Below, piece after piece: positions 1 to 8,991 of a stretch of 32,763 nucleotides of DNA. The notes below the pieces were generated by a model. That model worked only from the letters and a program-made list of their open reading frames with translations. It did no database searches and was not told the origin of the DNA. The position numbers were made by a program, and so were the translations under genes. The stretch's first letter is position 1. Each line of letters starts with the position of its first letter. Source of the DNA: Myxococcales bacterium (lineage in GTDB: Bacteria > Myxococcota_A > UBA9160 > UBA4427); assembly GCA_012959865.1 (NCBI GenBank), contig DUCH01000130.1, forward strand, positions 742-33,504, in the 5' to 3' direction.

Positions 1-35
1 CACGATGGGAATCTTGCTCCACTTCCAGCCGCGAA

Positions 36-73
36 CCCGCGACGGGGCCCCCCTAGCGATTTAACATAACGCC
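36..73 (+). repeat. Head-tail element copy 1 (head only, collapsed palindrome)
   Basis: This matches the first ~38 bases of the repeat found whole at 18607, including TTTAACATAACGCC, and then stops matching. The sequence continues as ATAC followed by ATCGCTAGG (78-86), which is the exact reverse complement of CCTAGCGAT (52-60). It therefore looks like a shortened version of the palindromic form at 16277. The TAG stop of the leftward amidohydrolase (82-84) lies inside the right arm. There is no T-run, so a role as an intrinsic terminator is not supported. Confidence 0.7.
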
Positions 74-81
74 ATACATCG

Positions 82-1266
82 CTAGGCCGGGCGCCGCTCA
101 GTCAGCGCTGCCGTATTGGCATAGAGAACTTTCTCCTGGTCCACGAGCGATATTCCGTCGAGCTCTTCAAAAATATCACGCGGATGCTTCATGCCTTCCA
201 TGTGCGGCCAGTCGGATCCGTAGATGACTTGGTCGGCCCCCATCTGCTCGATGACGTCCGGGATCTTGTCCTCCCAAAAGGGATTGACCCACACGTTCCG
301 GCGAAAGAGCTCGGCCGGGTCTTCTTTATAGTACCGACTCATCCGCTGCTTCGACTGCTCGAGCTTCAAGAAAAGGTCGCCTAGAAAGCCGGAGCCATTC
401 TCAATGGAGGCGATGCGCAGGTTCGGAAAGCGCTCGAACATTTTGTCGTAGGCGAAGGTCAACAGGAAGTCGTAGATGGCACGCTCCGGGATCAGACCCG
501 CAACGCTAGGCTTGCGCCCCCCGCCCAACACTGCCAGCGCATTGCTTCCGCCGTAACCGTTCGCGGTGTAGCCGGTGCTTCCCACGTGGGCCACCACGGT
601 GATGCCCGCCTCGTTGACACGCGCCCAGAATGGATCGAAGCGCTCGTCGCACGGCGAGCGCCAGCCGTCGGGCGTGCAGACCGCCGAAGGTCGCATCACC
701 AGTATCCGTGCGTCGTGTTCGAGCGCCCACTCGAGCTCGCGGCACGCCCAGTCCACATCGGACAGCGTAATGTAGGGTGCAGAGAAGAGCCTGCCCTTGT
801 AGGTGAGCCCCCAGTCCTCGTCGAGCCAGCGGTTGAATCCTTCGGTGAGCGCACAGAGGGCTTCGATGTCGTGACACATCGCCTCTTCGTAGAGGACGCC
901 GGCTGTGGGAAAGAGCCAGGCGCCATCGAGACCCTGCTCTTCGACGCGGGCAACGCGCGCGTCGCGGTCCATGTACTCGGGCGGCCGCGGCTCTAGCCCG
1001 GAATGAGTCAGCTCGACGAAGGTCTTGCCATCCGGATTCCCGCGGTAGTACTCACGCAACACACCCGGCTTCGAGACCGGATTGAAGGTTGGATTGCCCA
1101 CGGCGAGGTTGAGCTTGCCGGCAACGAGATGGTATCGCCTCCCTTCCATCTCAACCCACTGCACGCACCGCCTCTGCATTCGCCGCGGGACGTGTCGCAT
1201 GAACGCGTCTTCCGCCTCATAGTAATGATTGTCACAATCAAAGAGAAGACCGTCGTATTGCTCCAT
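82..1266 (-). CDS. Amidohydrolase family 2 (COG2159-like) protein
   Basis: A 394-residue TIM-barrel metal-dependent hydrolase of the amidohydrolase_2 (PF04909) type. The N-terminus has FDCDNHYYE, where the usual metal-binding HxH is replaced by DxDNHYY. Later come VVAHVG and a C-terminal GSDWPHMEG with the expected Asp. The start at 1266 (MEQYDG) is preferred over 1302 because GGGAG lies 7 bases upstream and the start then aligns with the paralogue at 13272-14453. That paralogue is very similar along its whole length. It is the last gene of a leftward group after the GntR regulator and a P450. Relatives include decarboxylases and hydrolases acting on ring-cleavage products or CoA-linked acids; the substrate is unknown. 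The family call is firm. Confidence 0.9.
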   Translation of the reverse strand: MEQYDGLLFDCDNHYYEAEDAFMRHVPRRMQRRCVQWVEMEGRRYHLVAGKLNLAVGNPTFNPVSKPGVLREYYRGNPDGKTFVELTHSGLEPRPPEYMDRDARVARVEEQGLDGAWLFPTAGVLYEEAMCHDIEALCALTEGFNRWLDEDWGLTYKGRLFSAPYITLSDVDWACRELEWALEHDARILVMRPSAVCTPDGWRSPCDERFDPFWARVNEAGITVVAHVGSTGYTANGYGGSNALAVLGGGRKPSVAGLIPERAIYDFLLTFAYDKMFERFPNLRIASIENGSGFLGDLFLKLEQSKQRMSRYYKEDPAELFRRNVWVNPFWEDKIPDVIEQMGADQVIYGSDWPHMEGMKHPRDIFEELDGISLVDQEKVLYANTAALTERRPA

Positions 1267-1398
1267 GGGAGACTCCCTCGATAGCGGCGCTAGCCGCCGC
1301 ACATTTCGGCCTTACGGTTCACGGGCCATCCGGGAATGGGCCCGCTTTTTTCCCAATGTTTTTCCCCGCTGCGGTCCGTCATGCCAGCCCCACAGCGC

Positions 1399-2656
1399 TC
1401 ACACGAGATTCACTGGCAGGCGCTTGATGCCGCTAATGAAGTTGGACTGCAATCTCTCGGGCGGCCCAGCGAGACTCACGCCCGGGTACCTCCGCAGAAA
1501 CTCTCCGAGGGTCACACGCATCTCGAGCCTCGCGATATGGCTTCCCATGCAGAAGTGCGTGCCGACGCCAAATGCAATGTGCGGATTCGGCTTTCGCGTG
1601 ATGTCGAAGACCTCGGGATCGTCGAACACCTCGGGGTCTCGGTTTGCGGCGCCGTAGTACATCACGACCTTGTCGCCCTTGCGGATCTCTTGATCGCCGA
1701 TCTTCGTGTCGCACAGAGCGGTCCTTCGGAATTGCATGACCGGCGACACCCAGCGCAGGATTTCCTCGATGGCCTGGGGCAGCAGCGAGGGATCGCGGCG
1801 CAAGCGGTCAAACTGCTCGGGGTTCTCGCACAACGCTTGAATGCCGCCTGAAAGCGCATTCCGGGTGGTCTCGTTGCCAGCGATGATGAGCAGGAAGAAG
1901 TTCACCTGCGTCATCATTCGGCTGATCGGCGCGCCGTGGTACTCACCGTTCACGAGACTCGAGAAGACGTCGGCAGTCGGTCGCTTCCTGCGTTCCCTTG
2001 CCAGGATCGCGGACTGGACGAAGATCTGTAGAGCCGGGCTCACCGAAGCGCATGGTCTCGTTGGTCCAGCGATAGAACCTGGCCGTGTATTTGTCGGAGA
2101 CACCTAGGAAGTTCGTGAGGATGCGCAGCGAGATGGGCGCCGAAACGTCGCCCACGAAATCGCACTCCGACCTCGAAGCCAACCGATCCAGGGTCTGGGA
2201 GACAATATTGCGCATATGCGCCTCGGCCTCCTGGACGGCTCGTGGCTTGAATTGCACGTTCAAAAGGTTGCGCAACTCGGAGTGGTCCGGCGGATCCATC
2301 TGGATCAACTGCTCACTTGCCAGGCGCCGCTCCCGGGGACGAAGATCGTTGAGCGCGGAGGTGCCCACGGCCGATGAGAAGATCTCTGGATGCTTGGAAA
2401 CGAAGGCGACGTCCTGGTAGCGCGTGAGGGCAAAGAACCCAGGGCCAGGTACGAACACCGGGAGCTCGCACTCCTCTTGCCAGTGCACGGGATCCTGCTC
2501 GCGCAGCAGGCGGAAGTATTCGAAGGGCACACCCGCGACGAAGGTCTCCGGATCGGAGAGGTCGGTGTCGCCCGGGCGAAGCGAAGCCGCCTGCAGCGAC
2601 GCGCTCGTCCCTCGATCTTTCGTCATTTGCGCTTGCATTGGATTAGACGTTGTCAT
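1399..2656 (-). pseudogene. Cytochrome P450, broken by a one-base frameshift
   Basis: Haem-thiolate monooxygenase. The N-terminal part starts MTTSNPMQ at 2656, with GGAGCG 8 bases upstream and 13 bases after the GntR stop. It reads normally to TNETMRFGEP near 2036, then shifts frame. The downstream frame (from ALQIFVQSAILARERRK) carries the I-helix AGNETTRN, the ExxR motif EEILRW and the haem loop FGVGTHFCMGSHIAR. The total span is 1258 bases, 3n+1, which fits one extra base at about 2033-2037 in a GGGC context. Corrected length would be about 418 residues, normal for the family. All catalytic motifs are present, so this may be a recent mutation or a sequencing error. It sits between the regulator and amidohydrolase genes as part of the catabolic operon. 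Confidence 0.85.
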
Positions 2657-2669
2657 GGCCGCGCTCCAT

Positions 2670-3404
2670 TCATCGATCGGAATCGATCCAGGCAACCGGT
2701 TGTTTGAGTTCGTCGGGCGCCGTCCGCTCCCAGGTCCGCAGGGCGGCCGAAAGCGACTTCGCCATGACCGTCCGAGCCGTCTCCGGGTCTCCCTCTTCGA
2801 TCGCTCCGATGACCCGCCCGTAGTTGCGCAGTGCCGAACGCTGCTGCTTTTCATCCCACCCGGCGCTCGTTTCCCCCGACATGCGATGAAGCGCTTCGAC
2901 GAGAACCGCGAGAACCCGGTTGCCCGACGCTGTCGCGATCAGGCTCATGAGGCGCCGGGTTTCCTCGCGGAAGAGGTCCGGATCATTCACATCCGCGTGT
3001 ATCCGGGCGATGCTCTCGTGCAGCGTCGCGATGTCCTCCCGGCTCGCGTTCACGGCGGCTTCAGCGGCCAACACCGGGTAGATCGAGCAGCGCGCCTCGA
3101 GGACCGAACGGAATGATGCGTCGGCGAACTGCAGATGCAGCGAGAGCACGCTTGCCAGATGGTCGGCACCTGGGGCGCTGATGACAGGGCCTCCTCCGGG
3201 CCCGGCCTTGATGCGGAGCGCCCCCTGGAGCTCGAGAAATCGCAGCGCCTCGCGCACGGTGCCGCGCGCTACACCGAACTGCTCGACCATGCGATGCTCG
3301 GCAGCGAGCTGCGTTCCGGGCCTGAGGCGCCGACGCCGGATCTCGCCCACGAGCTTGCGGGCGATGCGGGTTGCGGCGCGTTCGGGATTTCGCTTTCTGC
3401 TCAT
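2670..3404 (-). CDS. GntR-family (FadR-like) transcriptional regulator
   Basis: A 244-residue regulator. Residues ~10-75 form the GntR winged helix-turn-helix (LRPGTQLAAEHRMVEQFGVA, then RGTVREALRFLELQGAL). Residues ~95-225 form the helical FCD effector domain. The start is supported by GAGGAG just upstream. It is transcribed leftward with the P450 and amidohydrolase and diverges from the fused acyl-CoA dehydrogenase gene at 3504. A dyad-like site at 3450-3469 in the shared promoter region is the natural candidate operator and recurs at 14519. FCD-type regulators usually sense small acids or CoA-pathway intermediates. Control of the surrounding cluster is inferred from position. Confidence 0.9.
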   Translation of the reverse strand: MSRKRNPERAATRIARKLVGEIRRRRLRPGTQLAAEHRMVEQFGVARGTVREALRFLELQGALRIKAGPGGGPVISAPGADHLASVLSLHLQFADASFRSVLEARCSIYPVLAAEAAVNASREDIATLHESIARIHADVNDPDLFREETRRLMSLIATASGNRVLAVLVEALHRMSGETSAGWDEKQQRSALRNYGRVIGAIEEGDPETARTVMAKSLSAALRTWERTAPDELKQPVAWIDSDR

Positions 3405-3449
3405 CCGCTCCTCGCGGCGCTCTGGTTGGCGCTCTGCTTGACGACAGGA

Positions 3450-3469
3450 TAACTAGTATCATAGTATTG
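3450..3469. promoter_or_regulatory. Candidate operator/promoter site A
   Basis: TAACTAGTATCATAGTATTG, with an imperfect dyad TAgTATcATAgTA around the central C. It lies between the divergent regulator (start 3404) and acyl-CoA dehydrogenase (start 3504). It matches 18 of 20 bases at 14519-14538, another divergent promoter. On the minus strand it contains TATGAT, a good -10 hexamer, so it could be a shared promoter element rather than, or as well as, a GntR operator. Confidence 0.55.
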
Positions 3470-3503
3470 CAAGGAAACCAAACACGACCGCCCGGAGGAA
3501 TTC

Positions 3504-5666
3504 ATGTCGATCGCCCTCGCGGAAGAGCATCAGGAGCTTGCCCGCGTCGCCCGCGCTTTTCTTGATTCGAACGAGGCACGCGGTCAATCGCGCGCACTGC
3601 TCGAAGCGCCGAGCGAACACCTGCCGAGCTTCTGGAAAGAGATGGCCGAACTCGGGTGGCTGGGGCTTCACATTGACGAGGCCCATGGAGGCCAGGGATT
3701 CGGGCTGACCGAGCTTTCGGTCATCCTCGAGGCGCTGGGCTTTGCCGTGGCGCCCGGCCCCTTTCTGCCGACCACGCTTGTATCGGCGCTCGTCGCCGAA
3801 TGCGGAAGCGAAGCAAAACGCGAAGCTCTGCTGCCCGGCCTCGCCGACGGGTCGCTGATCGGAGCCGTCGGCCTTGGCGGGGATCTCGAAATCGCCAAGG
3901 ACGGGCAACTCAACGGCTCGGCCGGCCTAGTGCTCGCTGCGGAGGTCGCGCAAGTCTTCGCTGTTTGCGTACGCGACGACGTCGTACTGCTCACCCCGGG
4001 CCAGGCGGGCCTGACGGTCGAGCCGCAGAAGAACATGGATCCCAGTCGACGGGTCTCCGCCGTTCGCTGTGATGGCGTCCAGGTCTCGGACCCGAACCGC
4101 ATGGTCGGGGCGCGACATACCCTCAAACGCCTGGCTCGAACACTCTGTGCTGCCGAGGCCGCCGGCGGCGCCCGTGCCTGTACCGAGATGGCAACGGCGT
4201 ACGCCAAAGAACGCGTGCAATTCGGCCGGCCCATTGGCACTTTCGGCCCGGTCAAGCACCACTGCGCCAATATGCTCGTTGCGACCGAGCAGGCTACGGC
4301 GGGTGCGTGGGGCGCCGCCCGTGAAGATCTCAGCCCCGACGAGGCCGAGTTCGCCGCTGCCACTGCGTGCGGGCTCGCCCTGCCCGCTTTTGTCTTCTGT
4401 GCGAAGCAGAACATCCAGGTCCACGGCGGTATTGGGTACACCTGGGAACACGACGCCCACCTCTACCTCCGCCGCGCGATCGCACTCGACTCGCTGATGG
4501 GATCGGTGGACCTGGCGCGCGAAGACATCGTGCGCCTGATGGCTCGCGGGGTCCGCACCAAGGCCACGATCGAGCTACCGCCCGAAGCGGAGGCCTACCG
4601 CGAAGAGGCCCGGGCCGTCGCCAAGCAAGTGGCCGCGCTGTCCAAGGAAGCCAAGCGCAAAGCGCTCAGCGACAGCGGCTACCTCGTGCCCCATTGGCCG
4701 AAGCCCTGGGGCCGCGAGGCCGGGCCCGTCGAGCAACTCGCGATCGATGAGGCGTTCAAAGGCGTGGGACGCCCGGACTTGAGCATCAGCGGCTGGAACA
4801 CGCTCACCATTGCCCAACACGGGAACCCCGAGCAGGTGGAGCGTTTCGTCCGGCCCAGCCTCGAGGGCAAGATCGAGTTCTGCCAACTTTTCAGCGAGCC
4901 CAACGCCGGGTCCGACGCGGCGGCGGTGCAGACCCGAGGCATCAAGGTCGATGGCGGCTGGCGCGTCTCGGGACAGAAGGTGTGGACCAGCAACGCGCAT
5001 CTCTGCAGCCACGGATTCGCGACCGTTCGAACCAACAGCGATGGCCCCAAGCATGCCGGCATCAGCATGATGGTCATCGACCTCAAGGCCGACGGTGTCG
5101 ATGTGCGCCCCTTGCGCCAGATCACCGGCCACGCTCACTTCAACGAGGTCTTCTTCGACGACGTCTTCGTCCCGGACAACGACGTCGTGGGGCCTGTCGA
5201 TCAGGGCTGGACGGTCGCCCGTAACACGCTCGGCAACGAGCGCATCTCGATCGGCGGCGGAGCGGAAGGCGGAACGGCCGGGGGACCGAATCTCTTGGAA
5301 CTGCTCGAAAAGTTCGCGCCCGACGATCGGGGAGTGGCCCGGGAAGTGGGTGCCACCCTCGCGGAAACCGAATCAATCGCTCTAATGAACCTGCGAGGCG
5401 TGATCCGGGCGGTCGAAGGGTCGGAGCCCGGCGCCGAGGCGAATGTCACGAAGCTGCTCGGTTCGGAAATTGCCCAGCGCAACGGCGCCGTCGCGGCACA
5501 AATCGTTGGGCCTCTCGCAGCGGTAAGGGAAGGCGATGCACGACGAGTCGGCACATGGATCATGGCGATGATGGGCGCCACGATCGGAGGCGGCACCTCC
5601 GAGATCATCCGCAACCAAATCGCCGAACGGCTGCTCGGCCTGCCACGCGATCCGTTGATCAAGTAG
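3504..5666 (+). CDS. Fused two-domain acyl-CoA dehydrogenase (FadE34-like)
   Basis: A 720-residue protein made of two acyl-CoA dehydrogenase units in tandem. Residues ~1-345 form the first unit, with RVQFGRPIGTFGPVKHHCAN and VHGGIGYTWEHDAHLYLRRA. Residues ~355-720 form the second, with QLFSEPNAGSDAAAVQTRG, VWTSNAH, and a C-terminal GGGTSEIIRNQIAERLLGLP. A single unit is about 380 residues. Such fusions resemble mycobacterial FadE34 (ChsE3), which oxidises steroid side-chain CoA thioesters and is the one-chain counterpart of alpha2beta2 dehydrogenases. It probably makes a 2-enoyl-CoA from a bulky acyl-CoA. The start follows GGAGGAATTC. It is first in a rightward run and shares a promoter region with the GntR gene. 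The family is firm; the steroid-like substrate is inferred. Confidence 0.92.
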   Translation: MSIALAEEHQELARVARAFLDSNEARGQSRALLEAPSEHLPSFWKEMAELGWLGLHIDEAHGGQGFGLTELSVILEALGFAVAPGPFLPTTLVSALVAECGSEAKREALLPGLADGSLIGAVGLGGDLEIAKDGQLNGSAGLVLAAEVAQVFAVCVRDDVVLLTPGQAGLTVEPQKNMDPSRRVSAVRCDGVQVSDPNRMVGARHTLKRLARTLCAAEAAGGARACTEMATAYAKERVQFGRPIGTFGPVKHHCANMLVATEQATAGAWGAAREDLSPDEAEFAAATACGLALPAFVFCAKQNIQVHGGIGYTWEHDAHLYLRRAIALDSLMGSVDLAREDIVRLMARGVRTKATIELPPEAEAYREEARAVAKQVAALSKEAKRKALSDSGYLVPHWPKPWGREAGPVEQLAIDEAFKGVGRPDLSISGWNTLTIAQHGNPEQVERFVRPSLEGKIEFCQLFSEPNAGSDAAAVQTRGIKVDGGWRVSGQKVWTSNAHLCSHGFATVRTNSDGPKHAGISMMVIDLKADGVDVRPLRQITGHAHFNEVFFDDVFVPDNDVVGPVDQGWTVARNTLGNERISIGGGAEGGTAGGPNLLELLEKFAPDDRGVAREVGATLAETESIALMNLRGVIRAVEGSEPGAEANVTKLLGSEIAQRNGAVAAQIVGPLAAVREGDARRVGTWIMAMMGATIGGGTSEIIRNQIAERLLGLPRDPLIK

Positions 5667-5871
5667 CTCATACCCGTGGCGTCGCGGGCACGAACCAGGA
5701 GAACGAATCGCACAAAAAGGGGCGAGACCGAATCGGAGGGAAGGTCCGGAGAAGAATGAGACTAATCCGACGGTCGATCGAATATGATCCAGACCGCCTC
5801 CGGGTGCCCGGGTCGACCGGGTCGAAACGAATCGGCGCAACAATAGGACGCAAAATAACAAGGAGACTCCA

Positions 5872-6642
5872 ATGGCATTTTCAGGCAAGGTCGCATTGAT
5901 CACCGGTGGCGGAAGCGGCATGGGCCGACTCGCGGCGCGCAATCTCGCTGCACAGGGCAAACTGGTCGCCGCTCTCGACGTGAACGTAGACGGATTGAAA
6001 GAAACGGCCGAGGGTCACGACAGCATCTTGACGATTCCCACCGACGTGACCGATCCGGATTCGGTGGAAAACGCCGTAAGACGCTGCGAGCAAGAACTCG
6101 GGCCCATCGATCGGGTCTACAACGCAGCGGCCATCATGCCCACCGGCCTGCTGATGGATCAGGATATTTCGGTCATCCACAAAATCATGGACATCAACTA
6201 CGGCGGTGTCGTCAACGTTGCGAAGTACGCACTGCCGGGAATGCTCGAACGCGGCCGGGGCGACTTCATCAACTTCGCATCGATGGCCGGCTGGTTGCCG
6301 ATCATTTACCTGGGCGCATACAATGCGTCGAAATTTGCGGTGGTGGCGTTCGCCGAAGTGCTCTACCACGAGAATCGCAACAAGGGCGTCCGTTTCGCTT
6401 GCGTTTGCCCGCCGCCGGTGGCCACTCCGCTGCTCCAGCAGGCCGAGGACAACGTCTGGCCAAAGACCTTCGACACGGCCCCCCCGATCGAGCCCCAGCA
6501 AGTGCTCGATGCCATCGAGGTCACGCTCGAGAAGGACACGCTGTGGGTGTTCCCCGGCCGGGGCACCAAACTCGGTTGGCGCGCACGCCTTTGGTTCCCT
6601 CGCCTAATGTGGAAAATCGTGCACCGAACGGAAGGGTTCTAA
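5872..6642 (+). CDS. Short-chain dehydrogenase/reductase
   Basis: A 256-residue Rossmann-fold NAD(P)-dependent oxidoreductase. It shows the cofactor loop TGGGSGMG (residues ~12-19), NAA (~80), the catalytic Ser in ASMAGW and the YNASK active-site motif. An AGGAG ribosome site precedes the ATG. The C-terminal tail, rich in Trp and Arg, may touch the membrane. It follows the acyl-CoA dehydrogenase by about 200 bases and precedes a crotonase by 45 bases, so oxidation of a hydroxyacyl-CoA or hydroxylated ring or side chain is plausible. The 200-base gap holds no recognised gene. Confidence 0.9.
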   Translation: MAFSGKVALITGGGSGMGRLAARNLAAQGKLVAALDVNVDGLKETAEGHDSILTIPTDVTDPDSVENAVRRCEQELGPIDRVYNAAAIMPTGLLMDQDISVIHKIMDINYGGVVNVAKYALPGMLERGRGDFINFASMAGWLPIIYLGAYNASKFAVVAFAEVLYHENRNKGVRFACVCPPPVATPLLQQAEDNVWPKTFDTAPPIEPQQVLDAIEVTLEKDTLWVFPGRGTKLGWRARLWFPRLMWKIVHRTEGF

Positions 6643-6687
6643 CAGTCCGCGTACTTTCCAACTACCTCTCGCAATCAGGAGATCTCC

Positions 6688-7497
6688 ATGACTACTCCCA
6701 CAAGGGCATCCGAATCCGTTCTCTTGGAAGAAACTCGCAACGGGGTCCGGATCCTTCGGATGAATCGACCGGAAGTGAAAAATGCACTCTCGAACGATTT
6801 GACACGAGCACTTGTTCGGGGGCTCGAAGAAGCGGCCTCTGATGCCGAGATTCGGGTGATCGCCCTGACGGGCGTGGGTGGTGCATTCTGTTCGGGTGCG
6901 GATCTCAGCCCCAGAAAACCCGGGGACCCCAAACCCGATTCCGTTGAGCAAACCACGGACATCGTCGTTCAGTTGGTCACCGCTATGCGCGTGTCTTGCG
7001 AAAAGCCCGTCATCGCGGGCATCGATGGCATCGCGATCGGCGCAGGGCTAGCCCTCGCCATGTGCGCCGACATCCGCATGGCCAGTTCCGCAGCCCGCTT
7101 CAACCCGGGCTATGCGCGGATCGGAACGTCGCCGGACTGCGGACTCACGTGGACCTTGCCCGCAGCCATCGGACGCGAGCCGGCGATGCGCTTTCTTCTC
7201 GAGCCGAAAATGCACGATGCCGAGGCAGCGCTCGCGCTCGGGATTGTCGGCGAAGTCGTCGACGCCGATGGCTTCGATCAGGCCTTCATTGGCTATTGCG
7301 AGAAGATCGCCGAAATCGCACCGCTGGCCGCAACACAGACGAAGCGCCTGGTCTCACGGACCGGACTCCCGGATAACCTCGAAGCTCACCTGCGTGACGA
7401 ACTTACGTATGCAGCGCGCGGATTGAAGAGCGAGGATGGCAGGGAAGCCAGGCGCGCGCTGCGCGAGAAGCGCAAACCAGTCTTTGGCGGACATTAG
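6688..7497 (+). CDS. Crotonase-family enoyl-CoA hydratase/isomerase (PaaG-like active site)
   Basis: A 269-residue crotonase fold with the first oxyanion-hole motif AFCSGADLS and the second region GIAIGAGLALAMCADIRMA. The Glu of classical hydratases (GGGxELA) is Ala here, and the second catalytic Glu position is also not conserved. Instead there is IGTSPDCGLTWTLP, which matches the xxPDxG Asp of PaaG/enoyl-CoA isomerase-type enzymes. Double-bond isomerisation is therefore more likely than hydration. AGGAG lies just before the ATG. It is probably co-transcribed with the SDR 45 bases upstream. Confidence 0.88.
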   Translation: MTTPTRASESVLLEETRNGVRILRMNRPEVKNALSNDLTRALVRGLEEAASDAEIRVIALTGVGGAFCSGADLSPRKPGDPKPDSVEQTTDIVVQLVTAMRVSCEKPVIAGIDGIAIGAGLALAMCADIRMASSAARFNPGYARIGTSPDCGLTWTLPAAIGREPAMRFLLEPKMHDAEAALALGIVGEVVDADGFDQAFIGYCEKIAEIAPLAATQTKRLVSRTGLPDNLEAHLRDELTYAARGLKSEDGREARRALREKRKPVFGGH

Positions 7498-7613
7498 TCT
7501 CGCCAGAACGCTACCGCTCCAACGCAAAGCCTGGGCGTCTCACTTGTGTGCCGGCCAATGGACGACAAACGAAAGACCCCCCGCCTTGATCGCTTGGTCC
7601 CATTCCCTCATGG

Positions 7614-7627
7614 CGCGTATCATAATC
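7614..7627. promoter_or_regulatory. Possible weaker copy of the cluster site
   Basis: The core GTATCATA at 7617-7624, followed by AT, matches the centre of the sites at 3450 and 14519. It lies about 90 bases before the P450 start, in a 216-base gap. The outer bases do not match, so this is only a suggestion that the middle P450 belongs to the same regulon. Confidence 0.3.
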
Positions 7628-7713
7628 TGAATGCCGAGCTCAGCAGAGTTCAAGCCCGAGGCAGTCGAGACCTGACACCGCGTCCCAGGCCCCCCGAAAA
7701 AGGAAACGAAACG

Positions 7714-8952
7714 ATGGCAGATTCGACAAGTGGCAAACTACTGGTGGACCCGAGCTGCTATGGCGAGAGTGGCCCGCCCCACGAACTGTTCCGTACGCTG
7801 CGGGCCGAGTCGCCGGTGCACTGGTGTGAAATGGAGAAGGTCGAGTCCTTCTATGCAATCACCCGCCACCAGGACATCCGAACCATCTCGAGTCATCCCG
7901 AACTCTTCATCAACGAACCGGGCGTCAACCCCCGGGTCAAAAAAAGCCCGATTGAAAATCAAACGGCCTTTCGAGTCGTGATCGTGACCGACGGTCCGGA
8001 ACACCGTGATCTGCGGAAAGTGGCCATGCCCCACCTCACACCGAGATCGCTGGCGACGGCTGAAGCCTCGATGCGTGCGAGTGCCAAGCTGCTCGTCGAC
8101 GAGTTGGCGAAGGACGGGGGCGAGGGCGAGACCGATCTCGCCATGGGCCTGGCCGTGCGGCATCCCCTGCGCGTGCTCTGCAAGACCCTCGGCGTGCCCG
8201 AGGATCAGGAGGAGACGATCCGTGAACTGTCCAACCGGCTCTTCGGCGCCGATGACAGCGATCTGGGCGGAGGCACCTCTCCCGAGGCTTTCAAGCAACT
8301 CGGTCAAGAGTTCATCAAACTCTTCATGCCTATCATCGAGGATCGGCGCGCGAACCCGACCAACGATCTGGCGAGTGTGATCGCCAACGGGACAATTCGG
8401 GGCGAAGCACTCGGGCCAATCGAGACCCTCGGCTACTTCCTGATCATTTTTAGTGCCGGACACGATACGACCAAGAACAGCCTCGCGGGCGGATTTCGGG
8501 CATTGATCGAAAATCCCGACGAATTCAAAAAGGTGCAGAACGACCTCTCTCTAAGCGCAGACTGCGTCGAGGAAATCGTACGCTGGACAACCCCCGTCAA
8601 CTACATGAAGCGCACCGCGGCGCAGGATATCGACGTGAACGGCCAGAAGATTCGTGAAGGCGAAGCGGCCATGATGTTCTACGCCTCAGCCAACCGGGAT
8701 GAGTCGGTCTTCGAAGACCCGTACACGTTCAACGTCGAGCGAAAACCCAACCGACATCTGGGCTTTGGCCACGGCGAGCACTTCTGCATGGGCGCCCATT
8801 TCGCACGACGCTCGCAGATCGCGATCATCGAAGAGCTGGCACGTCGGGTTGAGCACTGGGAGATCATCGACGAGCCCGAATGGATCTCCTCGAGCTTCGT
8901 GGTTGGACTGAAGCACCTTCCGGTGCGCTATCGAATTCGGCAAGGCGACTAG
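7714..8952 (+). CDS. Cytochrome P450 monooxygenase (CYP125/CYP142-like style)
   Basis: A 412-residue P450. It shows the I-helix oxygen-binding motif SAGHDTTKN, ExxR (EEIVRW), a TTPVNYMKRTA segment after the K helix, and the haem loop FGHGEHFCMGAHFAR with its Cys ligand. The C-terminus GLKHLPVRYRI resembles bacterial P450s of sterol and terpenoid oxidation. The start MADSTSGK at 7714 has AAGGA upstream; a longer reading from 7546 has no sensible N-terminus. It is the last gene of the rightward set and converges on the crotonase ending at 8992. It needs ferredoxin and reductase partners, which are not in the window. Confidence 0.9.
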   Translation: MADSTSGKLLVDPSCYGESGPPHELFRTLRAESPVHWCEMEKVESFYAITRHQDIRTISSHPELFINEPGVNPRVKKSPIENQTAFRVVIVTDGPEHRDLRKVAMPHLTPRSLATAEASMRASAKLLVDELAKDGGEGETDLAMGLAVRHPLRVLCKTLGVPEDQEETIRELSNRLFGADDSDLGGGTSPEAFKQLGQEFIKLFMPIIEDRRANPTNDLASVIANGTIRGEALGPIETLGYFLIIFSAGHDTTKNSLAGGFRALIENPDEFKKVQNDLSLSADCVEEIVRWTTPVNYMKRTAAQDIDVNGQKIREGEAAMMFYASANRDESVFEDPYTFNVERKPNRHLGFGHGEHFCMGAHFARRSQIAIIEELARRVEHWEIIDEPEWISSSFVVGLKHLPVRYRIRQGD

Positions 8953-8991
8953 CAGGATCGCCCCTGGGCGTAGAAGGTCGAGTCGGCGCGC

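Noticed and set aside
1-35. Possible coding residues (WKWSKIPIV on the minus strand) beyond copy 1
   Set aside because: Too short and at the window edge to support any gene.
1322-1351. Hairpin GGGCCAT...ATGGGCCC followed by six T
   Set aside because: It looks like a terminator on the plus strand, but both flanking genes run leftward, so it would not end any known transcript. The stem also has a bulge.
8959-8970. CGCCC-CT-GGGCG hairpin between the convergent P450 and crotonase genes
   Set aside because: Two-base loop and no T-run; too weak to call a terminator.
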